Assembly (NCBI RefSeq): GCF_025947365.1
Contig: NZ_CP110012.1
Location: forward strand, 1,984,001 to 2,048,000
Length of the DNA: 64,000 nucleotides
DNA from: Flavobacterium sp. N502540
GTDB taxonomy: Bacteria > Bacteroidota > Bacteroidia > Flavobacteriales > Flavobacteriaceae
Direction of reading: 5' to 3'
Shown here: positions 34,356 to 42,365 of the stretch, piece by piece
Position numbering within the stretch: the stretch's first letter is position 1
How the letters are laid out: every line of letters begins with the position of its first letter
Made by a program: the position numbers and the translations under genes
Notes under the pieces: model-generated
Seen by the model: only the letters and a program-made list of their open reading frames with translations
Told to the model about the DNA's origin: nothing
The model's database searches: none

Positions 34356-36932
34356 ATGAAAATTTCCTATAGCTTACTCTGTTTTTTTGTGTTTACTACA
34401 ATTGGTTTTTCCCAGTCGAAACAAAAAGAAAAATTAATTTTAGAGGACGGTGTTTCAGAACAGTTAGCACATTTTCGAAAAAAGCAAATTTCTAAACTCA
34501 CTTATGGCTTGTCTTTTGAAATTCCGGAGAAAAAAGCGCAATCAATTAATGCCGAATTGGTGTTGGATCTTGTTCTTGCTGACGGGAGTGAGCCTTTGTA
34601 TCTCGATTTTAAAGAGAAGACTCAAAATATTAAATCAGTTACAGCAAACGGGAAAAATATCCCAATTGTGCATCAAAAAGGGCATATTATAATTCCTGCA
34701 GAAGGTTTACTAAAAGGAAAAAATACGATTGTAATTTCTTTTATTGCGGGTGACTTGTCTTTAAACCGAAACGATGATTTCTTGTATACCTTATTGGTTC
34801 CCGATCGGGCAAGTACTTTATTCCCGTGTTTGGATCAGCCGGATATTAAAGCGACTTATAAATTGAAGCTAACGGTTCCAAAAGACTGGTCGGTTCTGGC
34901 TGGGGCGCATGTAGAGGAGAAGCTTGAAAAAGGTGATTTTACAAGTTATACTTTTGGAGAGTCTGATAAAATGAGTACCTATTTATTTTCTTTTGTAGCT
35001 GGAAAATTCAAAAGTGTGACGAAGAAACCGGGTAATCTGGAAATGACGATGCTGTATCGCGAAAATAATGCAGAGAAACTAAAAAGCAGTACTGATACCA
35101 TCTTTAATCTACACCAGCAATCCTTAGATTTTCTGGAGAAATACACCGGTTACAAATTTCCGTTTCAGAAGCTGGATTTTGCTTCGATTCCGGTTTTTCA
35201 GTATGGCGGAATGGAACATGTTGGAGCGATACAATATAAAGAATCAACTTTGTTTCTGGATAATAGTGCCACAGACAGTGAGAAACTCGATCGTGCCAAA
35301 TTAATTGCACATGAAACTTCACATATGTGGTTTGGAGATTTGGTTACCATGAAATGGTTTGACGATGTCTGGATGAAAGAGGTTTTTGCAAATTTCATGG
35401 CCGACAAAATCATGAATCCGATTTTTCCGAAAGTCAACCATAATTTACAGTTTCTAACCGCACACTATCCTAATGCGTATGGAGAAGATCGTTCGTTGGG
35501 CACGCATCCAATCAAACAAAACCTTGCCAATCTTAAAAATGCGGGTTCATTGTACGGAACCATTATTTACAACAAAGCACCTATTATGATGCGTCAGTTA
35601 GAAGCTTCGATGGGAAAAACAGCTTTTCAGAAAGGGATCGAAAAGTATATTAAAAAGTACGCCAACGACAATGCCGACTGGAACAATTTGGTAGAAATTC
35701 TGGATGCCGAAACATCTTTGGATATGAAAAAATGGAGCGAAGTCTGGGTAAATAAATCAGGAAGAGCCATTTTTACAGATAAGATTGCCTACGATGCTCA
35801 AAACCGAATTTCGAGCTTTGAAATTACACAGCAGGCAGAAGATCGTTCGGCTAACGTATGGTCTCAGATTTTTGATGTTGGTTTGGTATATCCTAACAGC
35901 GTAAAAGTGATCAGTGCTACTATAAAAGATAAAAGTCTGTCACTGAAAGAAGCAATTGGACTCGAAAAACCAATAGCTGTTATTTACAATTATAATGGTT
36001 TTGGGTATGGTGTTTTTCCGCTTGACGGGAATAATTTAGATTCTGTTTTAAGTCTAAAGGATGAGGTGGCAAGAGCTTCGACTTACATTAATATTTATGA
36101 AAATACCTTAACGGGAAATGTTGCTCCAACAAAAGCTTTCGATTGTTTTGTAAAAGGAATTCAGCAGGAGCAAAACGAATTGGTGCTGAAGATCATTACG
36201 AATCAAACCAGTGCTGTTTTTTGGAAATATCTCACGGAAAAACAGCAAAATATAGCACAAAAGCAGCTTGAAGAAGTAGTTTTCGATCGTTTGAAGACCA
36301 ATTTGCCTAGCAATATCAAGAAAACATTGTTTAATCTGTTCAGTTCGATTGCTTATTCAGATTCAGGAAAAGTAAAGCTATATGCGATTTGGAGTAAAGA
36401 AACGGTAATTTCAGGTTTGAAATTAAACGAAGACGATTATACGAACATGGCAATGAATCTGGCAATTTTTAAGCATGAAAAAGCAGATGAGATCTTAAAT
36501 AAGGCCAAAACTTCGATTAGTAATCCCGACAAGCAAAAACGATTTGAATTTCTGCTTCCTTCATTATCTAAAGACGAAGGGGTGCGCGATGCTTTTGTAC
36601 AATCTTTAAAAGACGATGCCAACAGAGAAAAAGAAGCATGGGTTTCTGTTGGTTTAGCGAATATAAATCATCCATTACGTCAGGAAAGTGCTCAGAAGTA
36701 TATTAGATTTTCACTAGATTTGGTTGATGAAATTCAAAGAACGGGAGATATCTTCTTTCCAAAAGACTGGCTGAACAATACCATTGGGAAATATTCGTCG
36801 AAATATGCTTTTGATGAGGTACAGCGATTTTTAAAAGAGAATCCTAATTTTAGTCCAATTCTGAAAAGAAAATTAATGCAGGCAACCGACGGTTTGTATC
36901 GTGCACAAAATATTAAAAAAGAAACCGAATGA
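34356..36932 (+). CDS. M1 family zinc aminopeptidase, exported
   Basis: 858 residues with signal peptide (ISYSLLCFFVFTTIGFSQ). Substrate-binding GGMEHVGAIQY near residue 284 and zinc site HETSHMWFGDLVTMKWFDD near 318, with the third ligand Glu in WMKEVFANFM. The C-terminal half is the helical ERAP1-like domain. Removes N-terminal residues from peptides in the periplasm or outside. Ends in an ATGA overlap with the DUF58 gene, so the two are translationally coupled. Confidence 0.93.
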   Translation: MKISYSLLCFFVFTTIGFSQSKQKEKLILEDGVSEQLAHFRKKQISKLTYGLSFEIPEKKAQSINAELVLDLVLADGSEPLYLDFKEKTQNIKSVTANGKNIPIVHQKGHIIIPAEGLLKGKNTIVISFIAGDLSLNRNDDFLYTLLVPDRASTLFPCLDQPDIKATYKLKLTVPKDWSVLAGAHVEEKLEKGDFTSYTFGESDKMSTYLFSFVAGKFKSVTKKPGNLEMTMLYRENNAEKLKSSTDTIFNLHQQSLDFLEKYTGYKFPFQKLDFASIPVFQYGGMEHVGAIQYKESTLFLDNSATDSEKLDRAKLIAHETSHMWFGDLVTMKWFDDVWMKEVFANFMADKIMNPIFPKVNHNLQFLTAHYPNAYGEDRSLGTHPIKQNLANLKNAGSLYGTIIYNKAPIMMRQLEASMGKTAFQKGIEKYIKKYANDNADWNNLVEILDAETSLDMKKWSEVWVNKSGRAIFTDKIAYDAQNRISSFEITQQAEDRSANVWSQIFDVGLVYPNSVKVISATIKDKSLSLKEAIGLEKPIAVIYNYNGFGYGVFPLDGNNLDSVLSLKDEVARASTYINIYENTLTGNVAPTKAFDCFVKGIQQEQNELVLKIITNQTSAVFWKYLTEKQQNIAQKQLEEVVFDRLKTNLPSNIKKTLFNLFSSIAYSDSGKVKLYAIWSKETVISGLKLNEDDYTNMAMNLAIFKHEKADEILNKAKTSISNPDKQKRFEFLLPSLSKDEGVRDAFVQSLKDDANREKEAWVSVGLANINHPLRQESAQKYIRFSLDLVDEIQRTGDIFFPKDWLNNTIGKYSSKYAFDEVQRFLKENPNFSPILKRKLMQATDGLYRAQNIKKETE

Positions 36933-37855
36933 AAATTGAATCGGAAATAGAAAAGGTCTCCAGTTTTCAGCATCTCGAAATGCTGGCGAATCAGGTGGTA
37001 GAAGGGTTTATTTCGGGGATGCACAAAAGTCCGTTTCATGGATTTTCGGCCGAATTTGCTGAGCATAAAGTGTATAATGCCGGAGAAAGTACCAAACATA
37101 TAGACTGGAAGCTATTTGCTAAAACAGATCGTTTATACACCAAACGTTTTGAAGAAGAGACCAATTTGAGGTGTCATATTATTGTCGATAATTCATCGTC
37201 TATGCATTATCCGGAACTAAAGTCAAATCAGCCCTTTTACGAAAAGAAAATTGGGTTTTCTGTTCTGGCGTCTGCTGTGTTGATGAATATCCTTAAAAAA
37301 CAGCGCGATGCCGTTGGTTTGAGCGTGTTCTCGGACAGTTATGAATATTATGCTCCCGAGAAAGGAAGTGATCGCCATCACAGAATGCTGCTCAATAAAT
37401 TAGAACAGTTACTGGAACAGCCAAAAGGTAAAAAAAGTACCGATACGATTACGTATCTGCATCAGATTGCGGAGAAAATGCATCGTCGTTCGATGATTAT
37501 TCTTTTTACAGATATGTTTCAGGCCGAAGAGGATGAGAAGCTTTTTAACGCCTTACAGCATCTGAAACACAACAAACATAAAGTAGTACTGTTTCATGTA
37601 GTTGACGATCAAACCGAACTAAAGTTTGACTTTGATAACACGCCACGTAAGTTTATTGACCTGGAATCAGGTGAAGAAGTATCGATTTTTGCTGATAACG
37701 TAAAAGCAGAATATGAAAAAAGGGTAGAAGGATATTTTAAAAATCTGGCTTTAACCTGTGCAAAGAACCATATTAAGTACGTTCCGGTAAATGTAGGCGA
37801 CAATTTTGAAAAAATATTGACAACATATTTAGTTGAAAAACAAAACTTTGGGTAG
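36929..37855 (+). CDS. DUF58 domain protein with vWA-like fold
   Basis: 308 residues. GFSAEFAEHKVYNAGESTKH and IDWKLFAKTDRLYTKRFEEE are the DUF58 signature; the vWA part has the MIDAS-like IIVDNSSSMHYP and SMIILFTDMFQ. DUF58 proteins usually sit in MoxR-DUF58-vWA clusters; here no MoxR ATPase is adjacent. Start ATG overlaps the stop of the M1 peptidase by four bases. Confidence 0.9.
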   Translation: MKIESEIEKVSSFQHLEMLANQVVEGFISGMHKSPFHGFSAEFAEHKVYNAGESTKHIDWKLFAKTDRLYTKRFEEETNLRCHIIVDNSSSMHYPELKSNQPFYEKKIGFSVLASAVLMNILKKQRDAVGLSVFSDSYEYYAPEKGSDRHHRMLLNKLEQLLEQPKGKKSTDTITYLHQIAEKMHRRSMIILFTDMFQAEEDEKLFNALQHLKHNKHKVVLFHVVDDQTELKFDFDNTPRKFIDLESGEEVSIFADNVKAEYEKRVEGYFKNLALTCAKNHIKYVPVNVGDNFEKILTTYLVEKQNFG

Positions 37856-37893
37856 GTAAATTAAAATTTATTTAATTTTTTTTCAAAAAACAC

Positions 37894-37923
37894 TTGCAGA
37901 AACGAAATTCTGTACTATCTTTG
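37894..37923 (+). promoter_or_regulatory. Promoter of tRNA-Asp copy 1
   Basis: TTG (37894-37896), 19-bp spacer, TATCTTTG (37916-37923): full match to the Flavobacterium consensus, 18 bp before the tRNA. Confidence 0.85.
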
Positions 37924-37941
37924 CAACCGCAATAACGCAGA

Positions 37942-38015
37942 GGTTTGGTAGTTCAGTTGGTTAGAATACATGCCTGTCACGCATGGGGTCGCGGGTTCGA
38001 GTCCCGTCCAGACCG
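37942..38015 (+). tRNA. tRNA-Asp (GUC), copy 1
   Basis: 74-nt cloverleaf: acceptor ggtttgg / ccagacc, D-arm gttc..gaat, anticodon arm catgc-ctgtcac-gcatg (anticodon GTC), T-arm gcggg-ttcgagt-cccgt, discriminator G. CCA not encoded. Identical to the copy at 38981-39054. Confidence 0.97.
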
Positions 38016-38028
38016 CAATATTGGGAAG

Positions 38029-38055
38029 AGCCTTTCTTAACGGAAAGGCTTTTTT
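38029..38055 (+). terminator. Terminator of tRNA-Asp copy 1
   Basis: Stem agcctttc / gaaaggct, loop ttaacg, T run. The same hairpin recurs after copy 2 and after the broken copy. Confidence 0.85.
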
Positions 38056-38079
38056 GCCCAAATACGGTATCTAAGATTA

Positions 38080-38173
38080 GTTGTGTTGTTTTGCTACGAC
38101 TTTGTAACTCGTAGCTGGTTTAGTAGTTAGACCAATGAAAAGCTTTCCACTTTTGTGGATGGCTTTTTTGATT
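38080..38173 (+). other. Three-hairpin stretch, possible tRNA-Asp remnant or small RNA
   Basis: Consecutive hairpins: gctacga/tcgtagc-like (38093-38115), ggttta/tagacc (38117-38133), and a terminator-like aaaagctttccac / gtggatggctttttt (about 38137-38173). The second reads ggtttagtagtt, one base off the 5' end of tRNA-Asp (ggtttggtagtt). No promoter seen directly upstream. Could be a decayed tRNA copy plus terminator. Confidence 0.3.
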
Positions 38174-38281
38174 TAAGGCTATTCTGATTTTAACCGCAAG
38201 GTTCGCTAAGATTTACGCAAAGTCCGCAAAGTTTTTTTTAAGCTTTGTGGATTTTTTGTTTTTATTTGTTTGGTTTAACCG

Positions 38282-38317
38282 CAAAGGGCGCAAAGTTTTT
38301 AAACTTTGCGCCCTTTG
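38282..38317. repeat. Perfect 17-bp-arm palindrome 'caaagggcgcaaagttt'
   Basis: Arms 38282-38298 and 38301-38317, loop 2 bp, followed by a T-rich run. Lies just beyond the 3' end of the peptide gene (38347) and may terminate it as well. Related 'accgcaaag.gcgctaagatttacgcaa' units lie at 38195-38240 and 39488-39530. Confidence 0.75.
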
Positions 38318-38346
38318 TTTTTTTATGAAGAAATTAAATATTGCTA

Positions 38347-38526
38347 TTATACATTAGGAGTTTTCGGTACGCATGTTGGGTAGCCGTAACTTGGGCAATG
38401 AGATGGTCCGCTAAAGCAACCTGCACTTGTGTCTGGTGGTGGGCATGTGGGGTCTCCACCATTGATGGATTTTAATTCACTAGCAGTTAATGCTACGGCG
38501 CCATTTAGGTTTAATCTTTTTAACAT
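38347..38526 (-). CDS. Cysteine-rich peptide with double-glycine leader (putative RiPP/bacteriocin precursor)
   Basis: 59 codons, ATG 38526-38524 to TAA 38347-38349. Leader of 24 residues beginning MLKRLNLNGAV and ending LTASELKSINGG, the double-glycine leader type found on Bacteroidota bacteriocin and natural-product precursors (GG-leader families such as TIGR04149). The 35-residue core starts DPTCPPPDTSAGC; cysteines at 28, 37, 44 and 52, nine prolines, no Trp. Even spacing of four Cys suggests two disulfides or a modified peptide. No peptidase-containing ABC exporter or modifying enzyme is adjacent. Short, so coding status rests on the leader and the clean frame. Confidence 0.7.
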   Translation of the reverse strand: MLKRLNLNGAVALTASELKSINGGDPTCPPPDTSAGCFSGPSHCPSYGYPTCVPKTPNV

Positions 38527-38566
38527 AATTCGTGGTTTTTTGTTTAATTAATTCCCAATCATTTTA

Positions 38567-38587
38567 AGACACTTGAGATTTGTGTCT
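38567..38587. promoter_or_regulatory. Inverted repeat in the leader of the peptide gene
   Basis: agacac-ttgagattt-gtgtct, 6-bp perfect arms, 41 bp upstream of the peptide ATG. The half sites gacac/gtgtc are also those of the perfect XRE-type operator at 45553-45568, with a different spacing. The rest of the gap 38588-38930 is AT-rich with 'gcgctaagatt / gattagcgccc' repeat remnants and no ORF. Confidence 0.3.
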
Positions 38588-38933
38588 GTAATATTGTAGT
38601 AAAAGCTTATTCTTACAAATATTGAAAATTTATTTTGATATAAAAATTTTATTTCATGTTATTTTGGTTATAATGTAAAGAAATTGCTAAATTATTGATG
38701 AAATAGAATAATTGGGTGAATTAAGCGCTAAGATTGCGTTTCGGATTTGAAACCTATCGAGTTTTAAATTTAATCGCAAAATTTCGTAAGATTAGCGCCC
38801 TTTGTGTTTTAACTTTGCACTCTTTTCGGTTTGAAAAAGAAGGAAAGTTCTTCTTTTTGGTTTTATGGGTAAATTTTAAGATATTGGAATTTAATCAATT
38901 AAAAATTTCTTGAAATTTATTTGCAAAAAAAGC

Positions 38934-38963
38934 TTGTAGAATCAAAGATCTGTTGTATTTTTG
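38934..38963 (+). promoter_or_regulatory. Promoter of tRNA-Asp copy 2
   Basis: TTG (38934-38936), 19-bp spacer, TATTTTTG (38956-38963), 17 bp before the tRNA. Confidence 0.85.
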
Positions 38964-38980
38964 CACTCGCAATAACGCAC

Positions 38981-39054
38981 GGTTTGGTAGTTCAGTTGGT
39001 TAGAATACATGCCTGTCACGCATGGGGTCGCGGGTTCGAGTCCCGTCCAGACCG
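38981..39054 (+). tRNA. tRNA-Asp (GUC), copy 2
   Basis: 74 nt, identical to copy 1 through acceptor, anticodon (GTC) and T arms. Its downstream spacer (tcaaatttaaaat) differs from that of copy 1, and it is followed by the GIY-YIG gene. Confidence 0.97.
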
Positions 39055-39066
39055 CTCAAATTTAAA

Positions 39067-39097
39067 ATGCCTTTCTTAACGGAAAGGCATTTTTTTA
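39067..39097 (+). terminator. Terminator of tRNA-Asp copy 2
   Basis: Stem atgcctttc / gaaaggcat, loop ttaacg, then seven T. Confidence 0.85.
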
Positions 39098-39114
39098 TAA
39101 CTAAGGACTCATTT

Positions 39115-39360
39115 ATGTTTTACGTTTATATTATTTATTCTAAAACTTTTGATGTGTACTACAAAGGTTTTAGTGAGAATATTTTTCAAAGATTATCGTA
39201 TCATAATGATAATAAAAGTAAATATACTTCGGGTAAAGGACCATGGGAGTTAGTTTATTCGAATGTGTTTGAAACAAAGAAAGAAGCTTTAGTTGAAGAA
39301 TTAAGATTGAAAAAGTTAAATAGAAAATCACTTGAAGTTTTAATTAACGAGCAAAAATAA
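39115..39360 (+). CDS. GIY-YIG nuclease domain protein
   Basis: 81 residues from ATG 39115: MFYVYIIYSKTFDVYYKGFS contains the GIY...YIG-type pair (YVYI ... YYKG), then HNDNKSKYTSGKGPWELVYS and KKEALVEELRLKKLNRKSL, matching the small UPF0213-like single-domain GIY-YIG proteins. The open frame runs back into tRNA-Asp copy 2, but that part (GSRVRVPSRP) is tRNA read as protein. The stop lies 4 bp before the broken tRNA-Asp copy. Proposed to be a mobile or homing-like nuclease associated with the tRNA; activity not shown. Confidence 0.9.
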   Translation: MFYVYIIYSKTFDVYYKGFSENIFQRLSYHNDNKSKYTSGKGPWELVYSNVFETKKEALVEELRLKKLNRKSLEVLINEQK

Positions 39361-39364
39361 GAAA

Positions 39365-39436
39365 GGTAAAGTTGGTTGGAACACATGCCTGTCATCTCGT
39401 CTAGGGACGAGACGGGTTCGAGTCCCGTCCAGACCG
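39365..39436 (+). pseudogene. Broken tRNA-Asp copy 3
   Basis: Starts ggta-aagttggtt and keeps catgcctgtca and the whole 3' part gggttcgagtcccgtccaga-ccg of tRNA-Asp, but lacks the 5' acceptor strand and has the anticodon 3' strand and variable loop replaced by tctcgtctagggacgaga, which forms its own small hairpin. It cannot fold as a tRNA. Its downstream spacer (caatattgg.aaga.gcctttc) is that of copy 1, not copy 2. Confidence 0.75.
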
Positions 39437-39448
39437 CAATATTGGAAG

Positions 39449-39477
39449 AAGCCTTTCTTAACGGAAAGGCTTTTTTG
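39449..39477 (+). terminator. Terminator after broken tRNA-Asp copy 3
   Basis: aagcctttc / gaaaggctt with loop ttaacg and a T run, the same hairpin as after copies 1 and 2. The remaining gap to 39745 holds 'aaccgcaaag..cgctaag' and 'tttgcggttaa' repeat remnants only. Confidence 0.8.
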
Positions 39478-39745
39478 TTTTTTGTATTTAACCGCAAAGA
39501 GCGCTAAGATTTACGCAAGGTTCGCAAAGTTTTTTTTTAGTCACAGCTTATAAAGATTCTCCTTTGATTTAAATCCTGAGTAATATGTGGATAAATTTAA
39601 CTATAAAGCTTTGCAAACTTTGTGTTTTTTCCTTTGTGGGCTTTGCGGTTAAACTTTCATGGTTCAGCTTTGGAATTTGATGTTTCAAACAATTGGAATT
39701 TAATTTTCTTATATTTAAAGTTCCAAAAACATTGTATAAACTCCA

Positions 39746-40567
39746 ATGGAATATTCCGGTCAGAAATTAGATAAGTATTACATCAAAAAAGTAGATGCCG
39801 ATAAAAAAAGCATTTACTGTCACCACGATTTGATGGGGGAGTTGTTTGTGCCTACACATAAACACGACAAAGCACAGTTGTTGTATGCTGAAGGAGATGT
39901 TGTTTTTGTAACGACCGAAACCAAAACCTATTTTTTACCGGCACGTCATTTTATCTGGATTCCGAGCGGGGTGGAACATAGCATTGAACCGAAGTCGGAA
40001 AATGTTACGATGCGAAACCTGTATTTTCCGGTTGAAAAAGACGAAAATGAATTTTACAAGAACGAGGGAATTTATCCGGTCAATAATTTACTCCTTCAAA
40101 TGATGCTTTTCACGAATCGATGGAATGGCGATCTTGAGAAAGGAACGCCAAACTTTACCATCGCCAAAGCTATAAAAGCGATTCTTCCTCAAATATGTAC
40201 TACGAATTTGCCTTTGGAATTACCGCAGCCAAAAGACAAGCGACTTGGAAAGATTTTACGTCATATCGAGAATCATCTGGGAGAGACTATTCTGTTTGCC
40301 GATGTAGCGCATGAATTCGGATATAGCGAACGCTCTTTGTATCGCTTGTTTCAAAAAGATCTTGGAATGTCCTTCATTCAATATTATACTATTCGAAGAA
40401 TTTTAAAGGCAATCGAATTGTTATTAGAAAGAAAGCTTTCGGTGAAAGAGGTAGCCGAAGAAGTTGGATATAATAGTGTTCCAACCTTCAGTAACACATT
40501 TTTCAAGATTTTAGGACAAAGACCTTCCGATTACTTAAACGGTGAGGAGATTTTGGAGCAAAAGTAA
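39746..40567 (+). CDS. AraC family transcriptional regulator
   Basis: 273 residues. N-terminal cupin-type sensing domain (KHDKAQLLYAEGDVVFVTTE, PARHFIWIPSGVEHSIEP) and C-terminal double HTH (ILFADVAHEFGYSERSLYRL and LSVKEVAEEVGYNSVPTFSN, ending GQRPSDY). It lies 311 bp upstream of a TolC-HlyD-MFS efflux set in the same orientation and probably regulates it; the inducer is unknown. Confidence 0.93.
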   Translation: MEYSGQKLDKYYIKKVDADKKSIYCHHDLMGELFVPTHKHDKAQLLYAEGDVVFVTTETKTYFLPARHFIWIPSGVEHSIEPKSENVTMRNLYFPVEKDENEFYKNEGIYPVNNLLLQMMLFTNRWNGDLEKGTPNFTIAKAIKAILPQICTTNLPLELPQPKDKRLGKILRHIENHLGETILFADVAHEFGYSERSLYRLFQKDLGMSFIQYYTIRRILKAIELLLERKLSVKEVAEEVGYNSVPTFSNTFFKILGQRPSDYLNGEEILEQK

Positions 40568-40575
40568 AAATTTTG

Positions 40576-40706
40576 TTTCACGCCGATTTGACAGATCCCG
40601 CAGATTTTTTTTAACTCTTTAATAATCTACTCAATCTGCGGAATCTGCAAGAGGGAAAGATAAAAATCAGCTTCATCGGCTTAAATCCTTTAAAATCTGC
40701 GTGAAA
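40576..40706. repeat. Inverted repeat 'tttcacgccgattt ... aaaatctgcgtgaaa'
   Basis: Same family as 22942-23036 and 27070-27146, with an inner aatctactcaatctgcgga repeat. Between it and the efflux gene (40740-40878) there is only AT-rich leader with two similar pieces, ttcgaaaaatccg and tgtccgaaatga. Confidence 0.6.
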
Positions 40707-40878
40707 AATCACAATCCAAATCTATTTTGTAATAAATTGTTTTCCAGTGTTTTAATATAACGTTTTCGAAAAATCCGATTTTAACATTTGTCCGAAATGA
40801 ATATGTTTTTGACTTTTTAGAATTATCAGTCAATGAAAAAAATGAAGGAACTTTGCAGTTTAAATTATTTATGTATTC

Positions 40879-42234
40879 ATGTTCCTTAAAACAACAAATT
40901 CTACGAACGATTGTTTTCCTAAAATCCTGCTCTTATTTTTACTTGTATTAGCATTTAACGGCATAAAAGCGCAGGAAGTTCATTCGGTTTCACTGAAAGA
41001 AGCTTTGAAGCTGGCCAAAGAAAACAACAAAAAAATCCTCAGATCCCAACTTGAGGTTACGCTCTCAGAGCAAAACATCAAAGAAAGAAAAGAACTCCGA
41101 TTGCCGGATGTACAACTAAGCGGTATGTATTCCAGAATCACTAATATTACCGAATTCAAAGGAAACGGGTTTTTAAACGGAAAAGAAGTTACAAAGGCGA
41201 TTCCGGAACTCTATGAGGTGAATTCGGCTTTTAAAATGCCAATCTACGCCGGAAATAAAATAAATAACGCCATCAAAATTGCCAATCAGGAGAGTGAAAT
41301 TGCTAAAATAAAAACAGAAAAGGTCGAAAATGATGTCGAACTCGAAGTGGTGGCAAACTATCTGGCGATTTATAAGATGATGGAGCTGCAAAAGATTTTT
41401 GAAGAAAACATCAAAGAAGAGAAAAGCCGATTGAGAGAAGTGCAATCACTTCGAAAACATGGGGCAGTGACTAAAAATGAAGTTATCAGAGCTGAATTAC
41501 AGCTTTCGGATCGTGAATTAAATGCGCTTACAAATTCCAAAAACATAAAAATTGCGCTTCACGATCTGAAAACTCTAATTCAACTTCCGGAAAACGAAGA
41601 AATAGCCATCGATACGGCGGCCAATTTGGATGAAATGAACGGTTTAGATCCGTATGATTTTTATCTGAATAAGGCTTTGAATAATGAGGAGATGCGAATT
41701 GCCAGTCAGGAGCTGAATATTAGCAAAACAGAACTGAAGCTGGTTAAAGGAAATTATCTGCCAACGGTTCATTTTTTTGGGAACTATGGTTTTTATTATC
41801 CGAACTACAAATTCTTTCCGCCTAATCCATATTTGTACACACTGGGGCAAGTAGGTGTTGAAGCTGCTTTCGATCTTTCTTCTTTGTATAAAAACAAGAC
41901 CAAAATGGATCAGGCAAATACCAAAATCAAATGGCAGGAAATGCAATCTGAGATTCTGAAAGACGAAATTCAGGATAGGCTTTTTAAAGAGCATACACAG
42001 TATCAGGAAATTCTTGAAAAGTTTGTTGTAGTAGATAAAGCTTTGGATTTGGCCGATGAAAATTACCGTATTGTAAAATTGAAATATATGAACCAACTGG
42101 TTTTAATAACCGAAATGGTTGATGCCGACAATGCTTTGCTTCAGGCAAAATACAATAAAGTTGCCACACGATTGGATGCGATTTTAAAGCATTACGAACT
42201 CTTGCGTACGGCGGGAATGCTTCCGCAGAGTTAG
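40879..42234 (+). CDS. TolC-type outer-membrane efflux protein
   Basis: 451 residues with signal peptide (LLLFLLVLAFNGIKAQE). Two OEP repeats: VSLKEALKLAKENNKKILRS..VTLSEQNIKERKELRLPDVQL and ELNISKTELKLVKGNYLPTVHFF, with long alpha-helical coils in between, ending in a helical tail ELLRTAGMLPQS. Forms the outer-membrane channel of the efflux system with the next two genes. Confidence 0.92.
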   Translation: MFLKTTNSTNDCFPKILLLFLLVLAFNGIKAQEVHSVSLKEALKLAKENNKKILRSQLEVTLSEQNIKERKELRLPDVQLSGMYSRITNITEFKGNGFLNGKEVTKAIPELYEVNSAFKMPIYAGNKINNAIKIANQESEIAKIKTEKVENDVELEVVANYLAIYKMMELQKIFEENIKEEKSRLREVQSLRKHGAVTKNEVIRAELQLSDRELNALTNSKNIKIALHDLKTLIQLPENEEIAIDTAANLDEMNGLDPYDFYLNKALNNEEMRIASQELNISKTELKLVKGNYLPTVHFFGNYGFYYPNYKFFPPNPYLYTLGQVGVEAAFDLSSLYKNKTKMDQANTKIKWQEMQSEILKDEIQDRLFKEHTQYQEILEKFVVVDKALDLADENYRIVKLKYMNQLVLITEMVDADNALLQAKYNKVATRLDAILKHYELLRTAGMLPQS

Positions 42235-42247
42235 ATGTTAGATGTGA

Positions 42248-42282
42248 AGAGTATAGAGTATAGAGTATAGAGTATAGAGTTT
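42248..42282. repeat. Five tandem 7-bp units 'agagtat'
   Basis: Units start at 42248, 42255, 42262, 42269 and 42276 (the last is agagttt). It lies between the TolC and HlyD genes, followed by ttccgaaggaac and a gccggatttcaatccgg hairpin. Confidence 0.8.
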
Positions 42283-42365
42283 GAGGTTTTAGTTCCGAAG
42301 GAACGATTTATATTGTAGCGCCGGATTTCAATCCGGGGAGAATTAAGTTAAAAGAAATAGATTTT

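Noticed and set aside
39022..39114. Upstream extension of the GIY-YIG frame starting inside tRNA-Asp (MGSRVRVPSRP)
   Set aside because: The first codons are the T-arm and acceptor of tRNA-Asp copy 2 and the next ones its terminator; the domain starts at ATG 39115.
39255..39497. Minus-strand frame over the GIY-YIG 3' end and the broken tRNA
   Set aside because: It reads tRNA-Asp and terminator DNA in reverse (WTGLEPVSS-type tRNA shadow) and overlaps a better gene.
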